DNA from: Desulfuromonadaceae bacterium
GTDB lineage: Bacteria; Desulfobacterota; Desulfuromonadia; Geobacterales; Pseudopelobacteraceae
DNA: 64,000 nt
Assembly: GCA_028712075.1 (NCBI GenBank)
Contig: JAQTQX010000002.1
Location: forward strand, 1-64,000
Reading direction: 5' to 3'
This document shows positions 8,090-15,076 of this stretch, in pieces (position 1 is the stretch's first letter; every line of letters starts with the position of its first letter). The position numbers and the translations under genes were made by a program. The notes beneath the pieces were generated by a model that was given only the letters and a program-made list of their open reading frames with translations, did no database searches and was not told where the DNA came from.

Positions 8090-8980
8090 CTAGAAAAACC
8101 ATTCGCTGGGCAAGCTTACCGGCTCAGCGGATTTGGTTTCGAGAAGGATGGTTTCGGCAACCTCATCTTCTTCATCTGCCGGGACTTCATCCAGCGGCAA
8201 ATCGCCGAGGACATGCAATATCCCGATAAGTGAGGTGAGATTCCGTCCTTCAATGGGACCGCTCTTTGGTAATGAGACCAGTACTTCTTCAATCTGAACA
8301 GCCAGAGTAAGCAGGTAGGGAGAGAGGAACTCAAGACCACGCAATTTGTCGAGCATGGACTTGATCGGGCGTAGCGCTTTCCGGGTTACTGAAGGGCGTC
8401 CCTTGTACGACTCCTCCCAGGCTTGCCTGGCTTGTTGATTGATTTCAAAGATCAGCCGTTCTGACAGGGTACTGGCATGTTCGTTCAGCCCCTTGTCCAG
8501 TCCGTCGATGTTCTTGACCTTGAACGCCTGGACTGCGAAGCCCAGACGGCGTGCCGCTGTTGACGCTGGTTCTACTCCCTTTTCGATGATGGCTGCCCAT
8601 TCGGGGTTCGCATCAATCCATTCCCTCAGACTGCGGTCGTATTCCGATAGAAATTCCTGTTTCTCCTTCTCAAACTCATCCCGGACACCGTCGAGGATCT
8701 TCATCACCTCGTCGGCCTTATCCTCTGGTATGGCATAGCCACCGAGGAATCTGACTCCTACCGCTTCACACTGCCGTTCGGCACGACGCTTCAGGGCGCT
8801 GAATACGGCAAGTTTCTCCGGGTCGCAGATCTTCTTGCTACCGAGAGTGGCCAGTTTTTCGGGAGGGAGTTTGGAAAAGTCGAGTCCAAGGTCTTCCGGC
8901 GAGAGTTTCTTCCGGCCAGTCCAGAGTGAAATGGACAGGGACACAACTACCAGCTTTGAAAGTATTTCGTTCATGTTCAT
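8090..8980 (-). CDS. DUF3150 domain-containing protein
   Basis: 296 residues, mostly helical, charged, no membrane segment. It matches DUF3150 by overall character and by its place between a MoxR-type ATPase and a CobT-like vWA protein, the family's usual company. It ends in EWFF, almost the same tail as the WGR protein encoded next door (DWFF). It starts behind AAAGGAGA and leader 5, and is followed at nine bases by the vWA gene. Function unknown; probably an adaptor or substrate of the ATPase-vWA machine. Confidence 0.75.
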   Translation of the reverse strand: MNMNEILSKLVVVSLSISLWTGRKKLSPEDLGLDFSKLPPEKLATLGSKKICDPEKLAVFSALKRRAERQCEAVGVRFLGGYAIPEDKADEVMKILDGVRDEFEKEKQEFLSEYDRSLREWIDANPEWAAIIEKGVEPASTAARRLGFAVQAFKVKNIDGLDKGLNEHASTLSERLIFEINQQARQAWEESYKGRPSVTRKALRPIKSMLDKLRGLEFLSPYLLTLAVQIEEVLVSLPKSGPIEGRNLTSLIGILHVLGDLPLDEVPADEEDEVAETILLETKSAEPVSLPSEWFF

Positions 8981-9051
8981 TCTCCTTTGATCAGTATGAT
9001 GGTGTGATCAAGGGAGGCCCCCAACAGGGAGAAGGCCTCCCCTGTAGGGCG
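8981..9051 (-). promoter_or_regulatory. Structured leader 5
   Basis: Outer stem GCCC (9017-9020) with GGGC (9047-9050). Inner stem CAGGGAG (9025-9031) with the CTCCCCTG run (9037-9044, one bulge). The Shine-Dalgarno region 8982-8993 pairs with 9005-9016 over 11 base pairs with one mismatch, anchored by TGATCAA/TTGATCA. It heads the DUF3150-vWA unit. Confidence 0.7.
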
Positions 9052-9384
9052 TTAGAAGAACCAGTCCTTGGTGTTTGCACCGGACATGAGATCCTTCATG
9101 ATTGTTTTGTCGGTCTGTTTACGTGGTGTTGGCTGGACAGGTTCACGAGGCGGCGATGAGGCAACTTCGTAGTACCCTTTGGCCAGCTTTTCCTTCTTCT
9201 TCTTGGAAACAAACGTGAATGCCTCGGACATTGAGTTGACGTCATAAGACTTCGTCTGCCCCTGGCTTCGCGTTGGCCCCCAGTTGACCGTAACCCGTGG
9301 CGGATCGTCATGAATCTGGGCGATCCAGAACTTGCCGCCAGCTGTAGTGCTGCACTGGAGGTGGAGATGCTGTCGTAATGCCAT
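9052..9384 (-). CDS. WGR-domain protein (110 aa)
   Basis: I use ATG at 9384 (MALRQHLHLQ), 10 bases after the upstream AAA+ gene's stop. Residues 10-70 fit a WGR domain: the WGP stretch, the GQTKSYD core and the KGYYEV end are in the usual order. WGR domains occur in PARPs and many bacterial proteins and bind nucleic acid or mediate contacts. A proline-rich tail ends in DWFF, matching the tail of the DUF3150 protein. It is probably part of the MoxR-vWA module. Confidence 0.75.
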   Translation of the reverse strand: MALRQHLHLQCSTTAGGKFWIAQIHDDPPRVTVNWGPTRSQGQTKSYDVNSMSEAFTFVSKKKKEKLAKGYYEVASSPPREPVQPTPRKQTDKTIMKDLMSGANTKDWFF

Positions 9385-9394
9385 GTAGCACCCC

Positions 9395-10318
9395 CTATCC
9401 GCCGAAGACGCGTTGCGCCAGTTCGTGCAACGCCTCGCGGCTTTCCGGCTCTGCTCGGTACCCGAGAGCACGATCAAGAGCATGGATGATCGGGTTTTTC
9501 CCTTCAGCAGATGCCGGGCGGAAGAGATACACAAGCTTCGCCCATCTGACGAGGGTTCTGGTGGAGAAAGTGACTTCTATTTCCCCTTTGATGAAGAGTT
9601 TGCGGATTTCGTTGGCGTAGGATACCAGTGCTTCCCTGACCGTATCAGCCAGGCTGGGCATGGCTTTGGCCAGAATCTGTCTTTCCTGGACTTCGTCAGG
9701 ATAGTCGACTTCAACCATCCAGAAACGATCCAGAAATGCGCCGTTCTGCCGTAAGGTCCCTTGATAGAGACCTGAGCGATCACCGCTGCCGGCGGTGTTG
9801 GCTGTCGCAATGAAGCGAAAGCCTGGTGCCGGCTTGATGACTTCACCACCCTTTTCCGGAATGGTGAGGGGTCTTCCTTCGACGATACCGTTCAAACCTG
9901 CTGCAGTAGCGGGATCGAGCAAGTCGATCTCGTCCAGCAGGAACCAGTGACCTTCTTTCATGGCCATGGCGAGCGGTCCGTAGACGTACTCCATCGAGTT
10001 GTTGACGATTACGTGATGCCCCACAAGTTCCGGGGTTTCGAGTCTGCTGTGCCCTGTGACGACCATGACCGGAATATTGAGCCGGGCAGCGGTCTGCAAG
10101 ACAATCGAAGACTTGCCGCTGCCGGTCGGACCGGTCAGGTACAGGCCGTCGTTGGCGCCCATCATGTACCAGGAAAGTACATCCGACAGGATTTCCTTCC
10201 TGAACACATAGTCGCTGTCAACTTCAGGGATAAATGGGTTGTCGGACTGAGGCCGACCTTCCACGCAGAGACTCTCTTTCACAGGAATATTGAATATGTC
10301 CTTGATGCTATATTTCAT
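9395..10318 (-). CDS. MoxR/CobS-type AAA+ ATPase
   Basis: 307 residues. Walker A GPTGSGKS at 63-70, Walker B FLLDEID, a sensor-1 ATANTAG stretch and an arginine-finger region around NGAFLDRF identify the MoxR/CobS branch of AAA+ ATPases. Members form hexamers that use ATP to remodel complexes held by vWA partners, here most likely the product of 6362-8080. The start overlaps the TSCPD gene by 11 bases. With DUF3150, WGR and TSCPD proteins it forms a compact five-gene module. Confidence 0.9.
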   Translation of the reverse strand: MKYSIKDIFNIPVKESLCVEGRPQSDNPFIPEVDSDYVFRKEILSDVLSWYMMGANDGLYLTGPTGSGKSSIVLQTAARLNIPVMVVTGHSRLETPELVGHHVIVNNSMEYVYGPLAMAMKEGHWFLLDEIDLLDPATAAGLNGIVEGRPLTIPEKGGEVIKPAPGFRFIATANTAGSGDRSGLYQGTLRQNGAFLDRFWMVEVDYPDEVQERQILAKAMPSLADTVREALVSYANEIRKLFIKGEIEVTFSTRTLVRWAKLVYLFRPASAEGKNPIIHALDRALGYRAEPESREALHELAQRVFGG

Positions 10319-10721
10319 GGTGATCAGCTCCTTGTCCGATTTGGTTAAGTGCTGCGAAGTCAGCTTCCTCGATGAGGTCGTTGAGATCGCGCCCTGTTTT
10401 CATATGCTCCAAAACGATGCCTATGGATTCGGCAACGCAATTGAGGCAGGTATTGGCCCCGAGATGACAACCTATGCCGGTGAGAGCCTTGAACGCATCG
10501 GTTGGCTCCAGTCCCGAACGGAGACCGTAGGAGACCAGGCGAGCGATACCATCGGCCATGGCAGAACCACAACCTCCGGCCTTGCCGAAGCGGATGAAGA
10601 CTTCCATTGGTGCAGCTGTTGTCGGGGACATGGTGACGGTAGTGTAAATTTTCCCGCAGGCAGACCGGCGTTCGATGGTGAAGCCGGGAACAGCCTTGGG
10701 TCGTGGAATTTTAGGACTCAT
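10308..10721 (-). CDS. TSCPD-domain protein
   Basis: 137 residues. The stretch from FTIERRSACGKIYTTVT to CLNC, with FIRFGKAGGCG and GIGCHLG, matches the TSCPD domain found at the C-terminus of B12-dependent ribonucleotide reductases and as stand-alone proteins. Four of its five cysteines are in the second half and could bind metal or be redox active. No reductase catalytic domain is present, so it is not a nucleotide reductase by itself. It leads the unit with the AAA+ ATPase and WGR genes, behind leader 6. Confidence 0.8.
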   Translation of the reverse strand: MSPKIPRPKAVPGFTIERRSACGKIYTTVTMSPTTAAPMEVFIRFGKAGGCGSAMADGIARLVSYGLRSGLEPTDAFKALTGIGCHLGANTCLNCVAESIGIVLEHMKTGRDLNDLIEEADFAALNQIGQGADHHEI

Positions 10722-10800
10722 GGATGCCTCCTTGTATTGACGGCGGGATACCTCTCCTTTGCGGAGATGACATGCATTCCGCCAAGGGTGATGGTTAATT
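10722..10800 (-). promoter_or_regulatory. Structured leader 6
   Basis: Outer stem CCTT (10756-10759) with AAGG (10784-10787). Inner stem GCGGA (10761-10765) with TCCGC (10778-10782). The two-tier shape is kept although the bases differ from other copies. I could not find a good anti-SD for the AAGGAGGC site of this gene, the only copy where that part fails. Confidence 0.6.
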
Positions 10801-10820
10801 TCGCTGTCCTACTAAGACAT

Positions 10821-11090
10821 CTACGAGGGGGGAAGTAGGCGCCAGGCGGTGATGATTCTTGGTGAACCATTTACCAGGCGGGCCACGACGAAAACCCCCT
10901 TGTACCTGAATTTGAGTGGTTTCGTGTTGAGGAGAGGCAGAAGATGACGAACACCTTCGAGAGCTTCCAGAGGGATGTCACGTTCCAGAACCCGGTTGGC
11001 TCCGTGCAACGAGAGATTAACCTCATTCACAACGGCATCAGTCGAGCCCGTATCCTCTTCTGTATAGATGGCAATGGTTGGCTCCGTCAT
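10821..11090 (-). CDS. Hypothetical protein (89 aa)
   Basis: I start at ATG 11090 (MTEPTIAIYT), which overlaps the stop of the upstream membrane peptide by four bases; a longer start at 11108 is less likely. The protein is soluble and ends in a basic beta-rich segment. No family recognised. Confidence 0.6.
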   Translation of the reverse strand: MTEPTIAIYTEEDTGSTDAVVNEVNLSLHGANRVLERDIPLEALEGVRHLLPLLNTKPLKFRYKGVFVVARLVNGSPRIITAWRLLPPS

Positions 11091-11287
11091 CCGCGCACCT
11101 CCTCCCACCCCACAGGATGAACCTGCGGTTCAGGCGCTGCTGCGGCAATCATGAACATGAAAAGCATCGCCGCGATGAGCAACAGTGAGGCAATGGCATG
11201 CAGGACCTCTTTCAGGTCTTCATGCCTTTTCTCACAGGAGAAGGATTTAAGGTCGGGGGGCAGCGTGCCGGTACGATAGATTTTCAT
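11087..11287 (-). CDS. Small membrane protein (66 aa)
   Basis: Starts at ATG 11287 (MKIYRTGTLPPD) behind AAAGGAGATT and leader 7. Residues about 31-50 form one hydrophobic segment (LLLIAAMLFMFMIAAAA), so this is a single-pass membrane peptide with a basic N-terminus. Coupled to the 89-residue gene downstream. Function unknown. Confidence 0.6.
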   Translation of the reverse strand: MKIYRTGTLPPDLKSFSCEKRHEDLKEVLHAIASLLLIAAMLFMFMIAAAAPEPQVHPVGWEEVRG

Positions 11288-11368
11288 CGGGAATCTCCTT
11301 TCAATGGGGGCGCACGCCTCCAAGAATGGAGATTTCCCATGGGGAGCGTAACGCCCCCTTGTGGGGTT
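11288..11368 (-). promoter_or_regulatory. Structured leader 7
   Basis: Outer stem CCC (11336-11338) with GGG (11363-11365). Inner stem GGGG and GCG (11341-11348) with CGC and CCCC (11352-11358). The anti-SD is ten pairs with one bulge: 11328-11338 against 11289-11298. The anti-SD and the outer stem share 11336-11338, so the two folds exclude each other, as expected of a switch. Confidence 0.75.
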
Positions 11369-11371
11369 GGA

Positions 11372-12346
11372 TCAGGCCGCCTGTGCTGCGAGCGGCATGA
11401 ATGGTTTGATTTCAAGCTTCAGAAAGCCAGACTTCGGTTTCGTGACTTGATCATAGATATCCGGATACGAGTTTTTCAGCTTCTTGCTGTCGACGATTAC
11501 CGAGTCTGACACTGATGTGACATTAACAAGGATACCGTCCGAAGCCCCTTTATACGCACCATTCACAAAAGTGAGGATGTCGTTTTTCAGAACTTCCAGA
11601 CGAGTGTCGAGAGCTTTTTTCTGCTCGTTCAATTCCAGGTATGCTTTGCTGGCTTGATGGATTTCCGGAGGAAGTTCCATATCAACCACATGCGAAGGGC
11701 AATCCTGGCGAAACGTGCAATAACCGCAGAGAATGCCTGGTTCCGTTCTAGGTGCACACTCGCCTCGCGTTGCCGATAGGATGTGCTGAGCTTTTTCCAT
11801 AAGCTGATTAAACACCAGCCTGTTGGGTGCATAGTTATTGAATTCCCGGTATGTTCCAGCATTTAAGTCAACCACTAGAATTGATCCGCCGATTTGCACT
11901 TCCGGATCGAGGGTGAGTTGCAGCAGGCCCATCTGGACGTGCAGCTGATCCACCCAGGATGCGTAAGGTTCATCGGGGATGCCATCGGTCGACTTCATCT
12001 CCACGATGTGCAGCCTTTTGGTCTGCCGGTTCGCATAGAACAGAAAGTCAATGTGACACCTGATTTCAGGGATGTCCGGGTGACGTACTTCGACTTCTTC
12101 CTCGAAGAGGGCGCCGCCAGTCTTGAAGAACTCGGCATACATGGCTTGCGCAGCATGGCCACGGGAAAAGCGCAGGAGTGTCGAGATGTCGTGACTGGAC
12201 GGGCATTGTTTGCCGAGAGCCGCTTTACGCGGGCAGCCAGCAATGTCGGAGGCTCCGACGTACACAGTTCGGTCACCAAGATGTGATGATTGTTTCTTTT
12301 GATGGGTCGGAATAGCACGTCCCAGAAATGCAGCGAGTTTGCTCAT
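11372..12346 (-). CDS. Cas4/RecB-like PD-(D/E)XK nuclease with Fe-S cysteines
   Basis: 324 residues. The nuclease core shows a conserved His near residue 64, Asp100 (CHIDFLF) and the E-x-K pair at 116-118 (VEMKS), the PD-(D/E)XK signature. One cysteine at 38 (GCPRKA) plus C207, C210 and C216 match the 4Fe-4S cluster of Cas4/AddB-type nucleases. No CRISPR locus is present. With the putative annealing protein (12648-13604) and SSB (13714-14133) upstream it resembles the exo-bet-ssb recombination cassettes of SXT-type elements, so a 5'-end-processing exonuclease is the likeliest role. Confidence 0.8.
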   Translation of the reverse strand: MSKLAAFLGRAIPTHQKKQSSHLGDRTVYVGASDIAGCPRKAALGKQCPSSHDISTLLRFSRGHAAQAMYAEFFKTGGALFEEEVEVRHPDIPEIRCHIDFLFYANRQTKRLHIVEMKSTDGIPDEPYASWVDQLHVQMGLLQLTLDPEVQIGGSILVVDLNAGTYREFNNYAPNRLVFNQLMEKAQHILSATRGECAPRTEPGILCGYCTFRQDCPSHVVDMELPPEIHQASKAYLELNEQKKALDTRLEVLKNDILTFVNGAYKGASDGILVNVTSVSDSVIVDSKKLKNSYPDIYDQVTKPKSGFLKLEIKPFMPLAAQAA

Positions 12347-12358
12347 GGCTGTCTCCTT

Positions 12359-12523
12359 TCAAATCAGAAACGGCAGGGTCCCGACTGCGGTGAGCAGGGA
12401 ACCGAAAATAACGCCGGCAATGATTCTGGTGACATCGATGCTGATCTGTCGCTCCTTAACGGGCGCATAGACCGGTATCTGACAGCCTTTGATTGTTACG
12501 TGTTTGATGATGTGGGTAGTCAT
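12359..12523 (-). CDS. Small membrane protein (54 aa)
   Basis: Starts at ATG 12523 (MTTHIIKHVT) behind CAAGGAGACAAG and leader 8. The C-terminal half is one hydrophobic helix (IIAGVIFGSLLTAVGTLPFLI). It is 12 bases upstream of the nuclease gene and probably co-translated. Not recognised. Confidence 0.55.
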   Translation of the reverse strand: MTTHIIKHVTIKGCQIPVYAPVKERQISIDVTRIIAGVIFGSLLTAVGTLPFLI

Positions 12524-12612
12524 GATCTTGTCTCCTTGTCTGTGGGTTGTACCCGGCAGAGGAGACAAGACACCCCCGGTAGGGAGAAAGTCGTTGTCTC
12601 CCTGCTGAGGTA
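12524..12612 (-). promoter_or_regulatory. Structured leader 8
   Basis: Inner stem AGGGAGA (12581-12587) with TCTCCCT (12597-12603). Weaker outer pairing of the C-run at 12573-12577 with GAGG (12607-12610). Anti-SD of ten perfect pairs: GGAGACAAGA (12561-12570) against TCTTGTCTCC (12526-12535). It heads the small membrane protein and nuclease unit. Confidence 0.75.
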
Positions 12613-12647
12613 GGTTGTGAGTGAGGTTCAGTCTGGAACGTCAGGCG

Positions 12648-13604
12648 TTACCGGTACTGCCAGCATTTGCCTTTGCCGTCCCATTTGAAACCGTGGTCTT
12701 TCAGCCATTGGCGGGCTGAGGTGTCGTTGAAGTCTGGGAAGGCGGAGATCTCCGATTCATCTGCGGAGAGTTCCATCCTGATTCCCTTAGCCGTCAGATA
12801 CCCGATGATCTCGGAAGTCGAAACTGGTTCGGCTCCGTGTGATGATGGGGTGCTGTCCGGTCTGGCAGACTGCGAATTACCGGAAGTAGTGCTGGTGTTG
12901 CCGGCACTGTTTCCTCCGTTGTGTTCCGTCTGTCCGTAAAGGTCAGGATCTTCCTCGATGTCCTGGGTGAAGATGTCCGAGGCAGCGGTTGAGGTGAGTA
13001 CTGCATCCACCAAGCCGCGTTTCTTAGCCATTTTCAGACAGGTGTTGTAGAAATCGGCAGGATTGTCGTGTTCGACTTTTTCTCCCTGCCTGGCGATTTT
13101 CCAGTTGCCGCTGTCATCCTTTTTTGCGCTGAAGCCGCGTCCACCAATGATCTCCTGTGCCAATGCCGGGTTCTCCTTACGAAGATCCCAGTACTCCCTC
13201 GGTACCGGCTTGTTCGTCAGTTCAACTGGACCGACACGGAAACGATACTTGCTTTCCATGGTCGAACATGAACCGACACCTGTACCGAGACGCTGGCCTG
13301 CCGGTGAGTAGAGCGTCACCTTGATGCGATACTCCCGATGGCCGAGATGCAGGTCGATGGTTTCCACATCCACGTCGTTAGCCAGTCTGAAGGTGAGCAT
13401 GAGCTTTTCGGCGCCCGGTTTGAGAAGAACTGCTTTGTCTCCGCAACCGGGAATTGTGCCGTAGTGCTCGCCTGATTTCATGACGTCACGCATGACGTAC
13501 TGGATCAGGTTTACCTGGGCCTTCAGTTCACTGATGTTGACGGCGTGGTGAGTGAGGGATGATGCGGTGGGACTAATGGGAATGATTTGAGCTGGTGCGT
13601 TCAT
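12648..13604 (-). CDS. Putative recombination (ssDNA-annealing type) protein
   Basis: 318 residues. The N-terminal 210 residues carry features of a family common in phages and mobile elements: EHYGTIPG, LLKPGAEKL, CSTMESKYRFR and MAKKRGLVDAVL. A Ser/Thr-rich linker (about 225-260) leads to a small C-terminal domain ending in WQYR. The family's biochemistry is not certain to me; the single-strand annealing idea rests on its neighbours, a Cas4-like exonuclease and SSB. Leader 9 precedes it. Confidence 0.6.
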   Translation of the reverse strand: MNAPAQIIPISPTASSLTHHAVNISELKAQVNLIQYVMRDVMKSGEHYGTIPGCGDKAVLLKPGAEKLMLTFRLANDVDVETIDLHLGHREYRIKVTLYSPAGQRLGTGVGSCSTMESKYRFRVGPVELTNKPVPREYWDLRKENPALAQEIIGGRGFSAKKDDSGNWKIARQGEKVEHDNPADFYNTCLKMAKKRGLVDAVLTSTAASDIFTQDIEEDPDLYGQTEHNGGNSAGNTSTTSGNSQSARPDSTPSSHGAEPVSTSEIIGYLTAKGIRMELSADESEISAFPDFNDTSARQWLKDHGFKWDGKGKCWQYR

Positions 13605-13695
13605 CTGTCTGTCTCCTTTTCTGTGGGTTGTGTCCGACAGAGAAGACAGACCAATCCCTTTGGGGATTTGGTAAAGTCTCCCCGTAGGACTGTTG
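13605..13695 (-). promoter_or_regulatory. Structured leader 9
   Basis: Outer stem TCC (13655-13657) with GGA (13687-13689). Inner stem GGGGA (13662-13666) with TCCCC (13679-13683). Anti-SD GAAGACAGAC (13642-13651) pairs over ten positions with GTCTGTCTCC (13607-13616), with one G-U. It precedes the putative annealing protein. Confidence 0.7.
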
Positions 13696-13713
13696 AGTTG
13701 TGGTTACTGGTTG

Positions 13714-14133
13714 TTAGAACGGATCGGTGTCATCGTGCGGAATGTCCTCATGTGTTTGGCTGTTTGATGGCTGGTCGTCACTCCCGTCAGGAATGCTGCC
13801 ATTTTTACTACCAAGCATAAGAAGCTTGTCGCCGATGATCTCGGTTGTGTAGCGATCTTTACCGTCCCGATCTTGCCATTTGCGGGTCTTGAGTTTGCCG
13901 TCGAGATAAACACTTTTTCCTTTCGACAGGTACTCGCCAGCTACTTCTGCGAGACGTGCGTAGAGGACGATGTTGTGCCACTCGGTCCGGATCTCCCATT
14001 CGCCACTTTTGGTTTTTACCTTTTCACTGGTCGCGAGTGAAAAACTTGCGACAGCGGTGCCTCCTGGTGTGTACCTGATTTCAGGATCACGACCCAGGTT
14101 GCCGATGAGTTCTACGCGGTTCAAACTTGCCAT
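13714..14133 (-). CDS. ssb: Single-stranded DNA-binding protein
   Basis: 139 residues starting at ATG 14133 ([12 protein letters not shown]). An OB fold with the standard SSB landmarks ([43 protein letters not shown]) is followed by a short acidic tail ending DDTDPF, the peptide that recruits partner proteins. It is the first gene of the 0-14.2 kb block and carries leader 10. A plasmid-type SSB protects single strands during transfer and serves the adjacent recombination genes. A longer N-terminal reading runs through the leader and is not used. Confidence 0.95.
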   Translation of the reverse strand: MASLNRVELIGNLGRDPEIRYTPGGTAVASFSLATSEKVKTKSGEWEIRTEWHNIVLYARLAEVAGEYLSKGKSVYLDGKLKTRKWQDRDGKDRYTTEIIGDKLLMLGSKNGSIPDGSDDQPSNSQTHEDIPHDDTDPF

Positions 14134-14225
14134 ACTGCCTCCTTGTTGGTTTTCCCGAAGCAAAGAGACAGATGTCTGTCCCGTAGGGAGAGAACAAAGT
14201 GTCTCCCGGTCGGGATGTGGTGAAA
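14134..14225 (-). promoter_or_regulatory. Structured leader 10 (ssb)
   Basis: Outer stem TCCC (14179-14182) with GGGA (14212-14215). Inner stem GGGAGA (14186-14191) with TCTCCC (14202-14207). The Shine-Dalgarno here is AAGGAGGC, and the anti-SD AAAGAGACAG (14162-14171) still pairs with CTGCCTCCTT (14135-14144) over ten positions, including two G-U pairs. Confidence 0.7.
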
Positions 14226-14653
14226 GTATCCGCCGCTTACAAGGCTTGTCGCGGATTTTGAACATCAAAAAACCCACTCCGGCCATTGCCAGAATAGGTC
14301 ACTGTTCTTCGTGATTATTGGTTATCAGATGCACGCGCTACATTGATGGGCGCACCTTCAGTTTGGATTCAAGTCGCATTACCCAATACGACTGATCGAG
14401 GAAGGCATAAGCCAGTCCTGGTGTCATCCGGAAAGGGGCAACTGCGGCCTTGTCTTTCCAGGTAGTTCATCCCTGCCGGGGGCATTTCTTCTTCGGGCTA
14501 TCCGAAAAAGTCTATCCGGGGCTCAAAGGCCGCACGGAGTCTCTTGAAAGAGTCTATAATACTGAAACGCTATCGATATTCCTCATACAAGTCAAGAGGA
14601 TTCACCCGGGACGACCCATTTGGCATCGTCCCGGTTCGACTGAAACAGAGTAA
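14226..14653. other. 428-bp intergenic region with long-range and local inverted repeats
   Basis: No credible gene. TGCGGCCTT (14443-14451) is repeated inverted as AAGGCCGCA (14526-14534), bracketing a G/C-rich hairpin-prone stretch. A second perfect nine-base inverted repeat, CCGGGACGA (14606-14614) with TCGTCCCGG (14626-14634), follows the end of the gene at 14654 and has no T-run. The promoter for the leader-controlled block should be here; TTGACT near 14590 on the minus strand with a weak -10 seventeen bases on is only a candidate. A transfer origin is possible but unproven. Confidence 0.4.
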
Positions 14654-15055
14654 TCATTTCTTGCCGGTTTCTACCCCAGGGACTGCCTGCTTCTCCTGCT
14701 TTTTGAAGGGGTGATCGAAACCCCGGGGAGGCTTGTACGTGTAGTCGAGCAACTGGCACATTTCGGCATTCATGAGGTTGAGTTCTTCCTTGATCCGCCG
14801 GCTCCGGTCGATGTAGCTCTTCACTACCTCAAATGTCAGGGACTCCCTCCTCCCCATGTTCATCCGCATCTGGTAGACGAGATTATCGTTTGAGTTGAGA
14901 ATGTTGATGAAGTCGCCGGTATCACGAGCGCGACAGAAAACAACACTTGTATCGTCCCGTTTCGCATTCTCCAGCTTTCTAGCCTGCCAGTCGACTTTCT
15001 TGGAAGCAGGAGGGGTGCTGTTACCCTTATCCGCCTTGTTAGTCTTGTCTGCCAT
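14654..15055 (-). CDS. Hypothetical protein (133 aa) downstream of traH
   Basis: 133 residues, highly charged with Lys-rich ends, no membrane segment, starting at ATG 15055 a few bases after traH. Not recognised. Its position at the end of the visible conjugation operon suggests a DNA-processing or accessory transfer protein, but no motif supports that. Confidence 0.6.
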   Translation of the reverse strand: MADKTNKADKGNSTPPASKKVDWQARKLENAKRDDTSVVFCRARDTGDFINILNSNDNLVYQMRMNMGRRESLTFEVVKSYIDRSRRIKEELNLMNAEMCQLLDYTYKPPRGFDHPFKKQEKQAVPGVETGKK

Positions 15056-15076
15056 AATTCCTCCCTTTCATTGTTG

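Noticed and set aside
11372-12346. CRISPR-associated Cas4
   Set aside because: The fold and cysteines fit the Cas4-like family, but there is no cas1, cas2 or repeat array; the SSB and annealing-type neighbours favour a recombination nuclease.
1164-14225. Leaders read as integron attC sites, CRISPR repeats or REP elements
   Set aside because: There are no GTTRRRY/RYYYAAC ends and no integrase; spacing is by genes and not regular; every copy has a fixed position and direction relative to a start codon, which scattered repeats would not have.
14600-14640. tRNA or attachment site near GGTTCGA
   Set aside because: The bases around it form a simple inverted repeat; no acceptor or anticodon arms can be drawn.
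14450-14653. 67-aa plus-strand frame
   Set aside because: No ribosome binding site and no recognisable protein character; it lies over inverted repeats.
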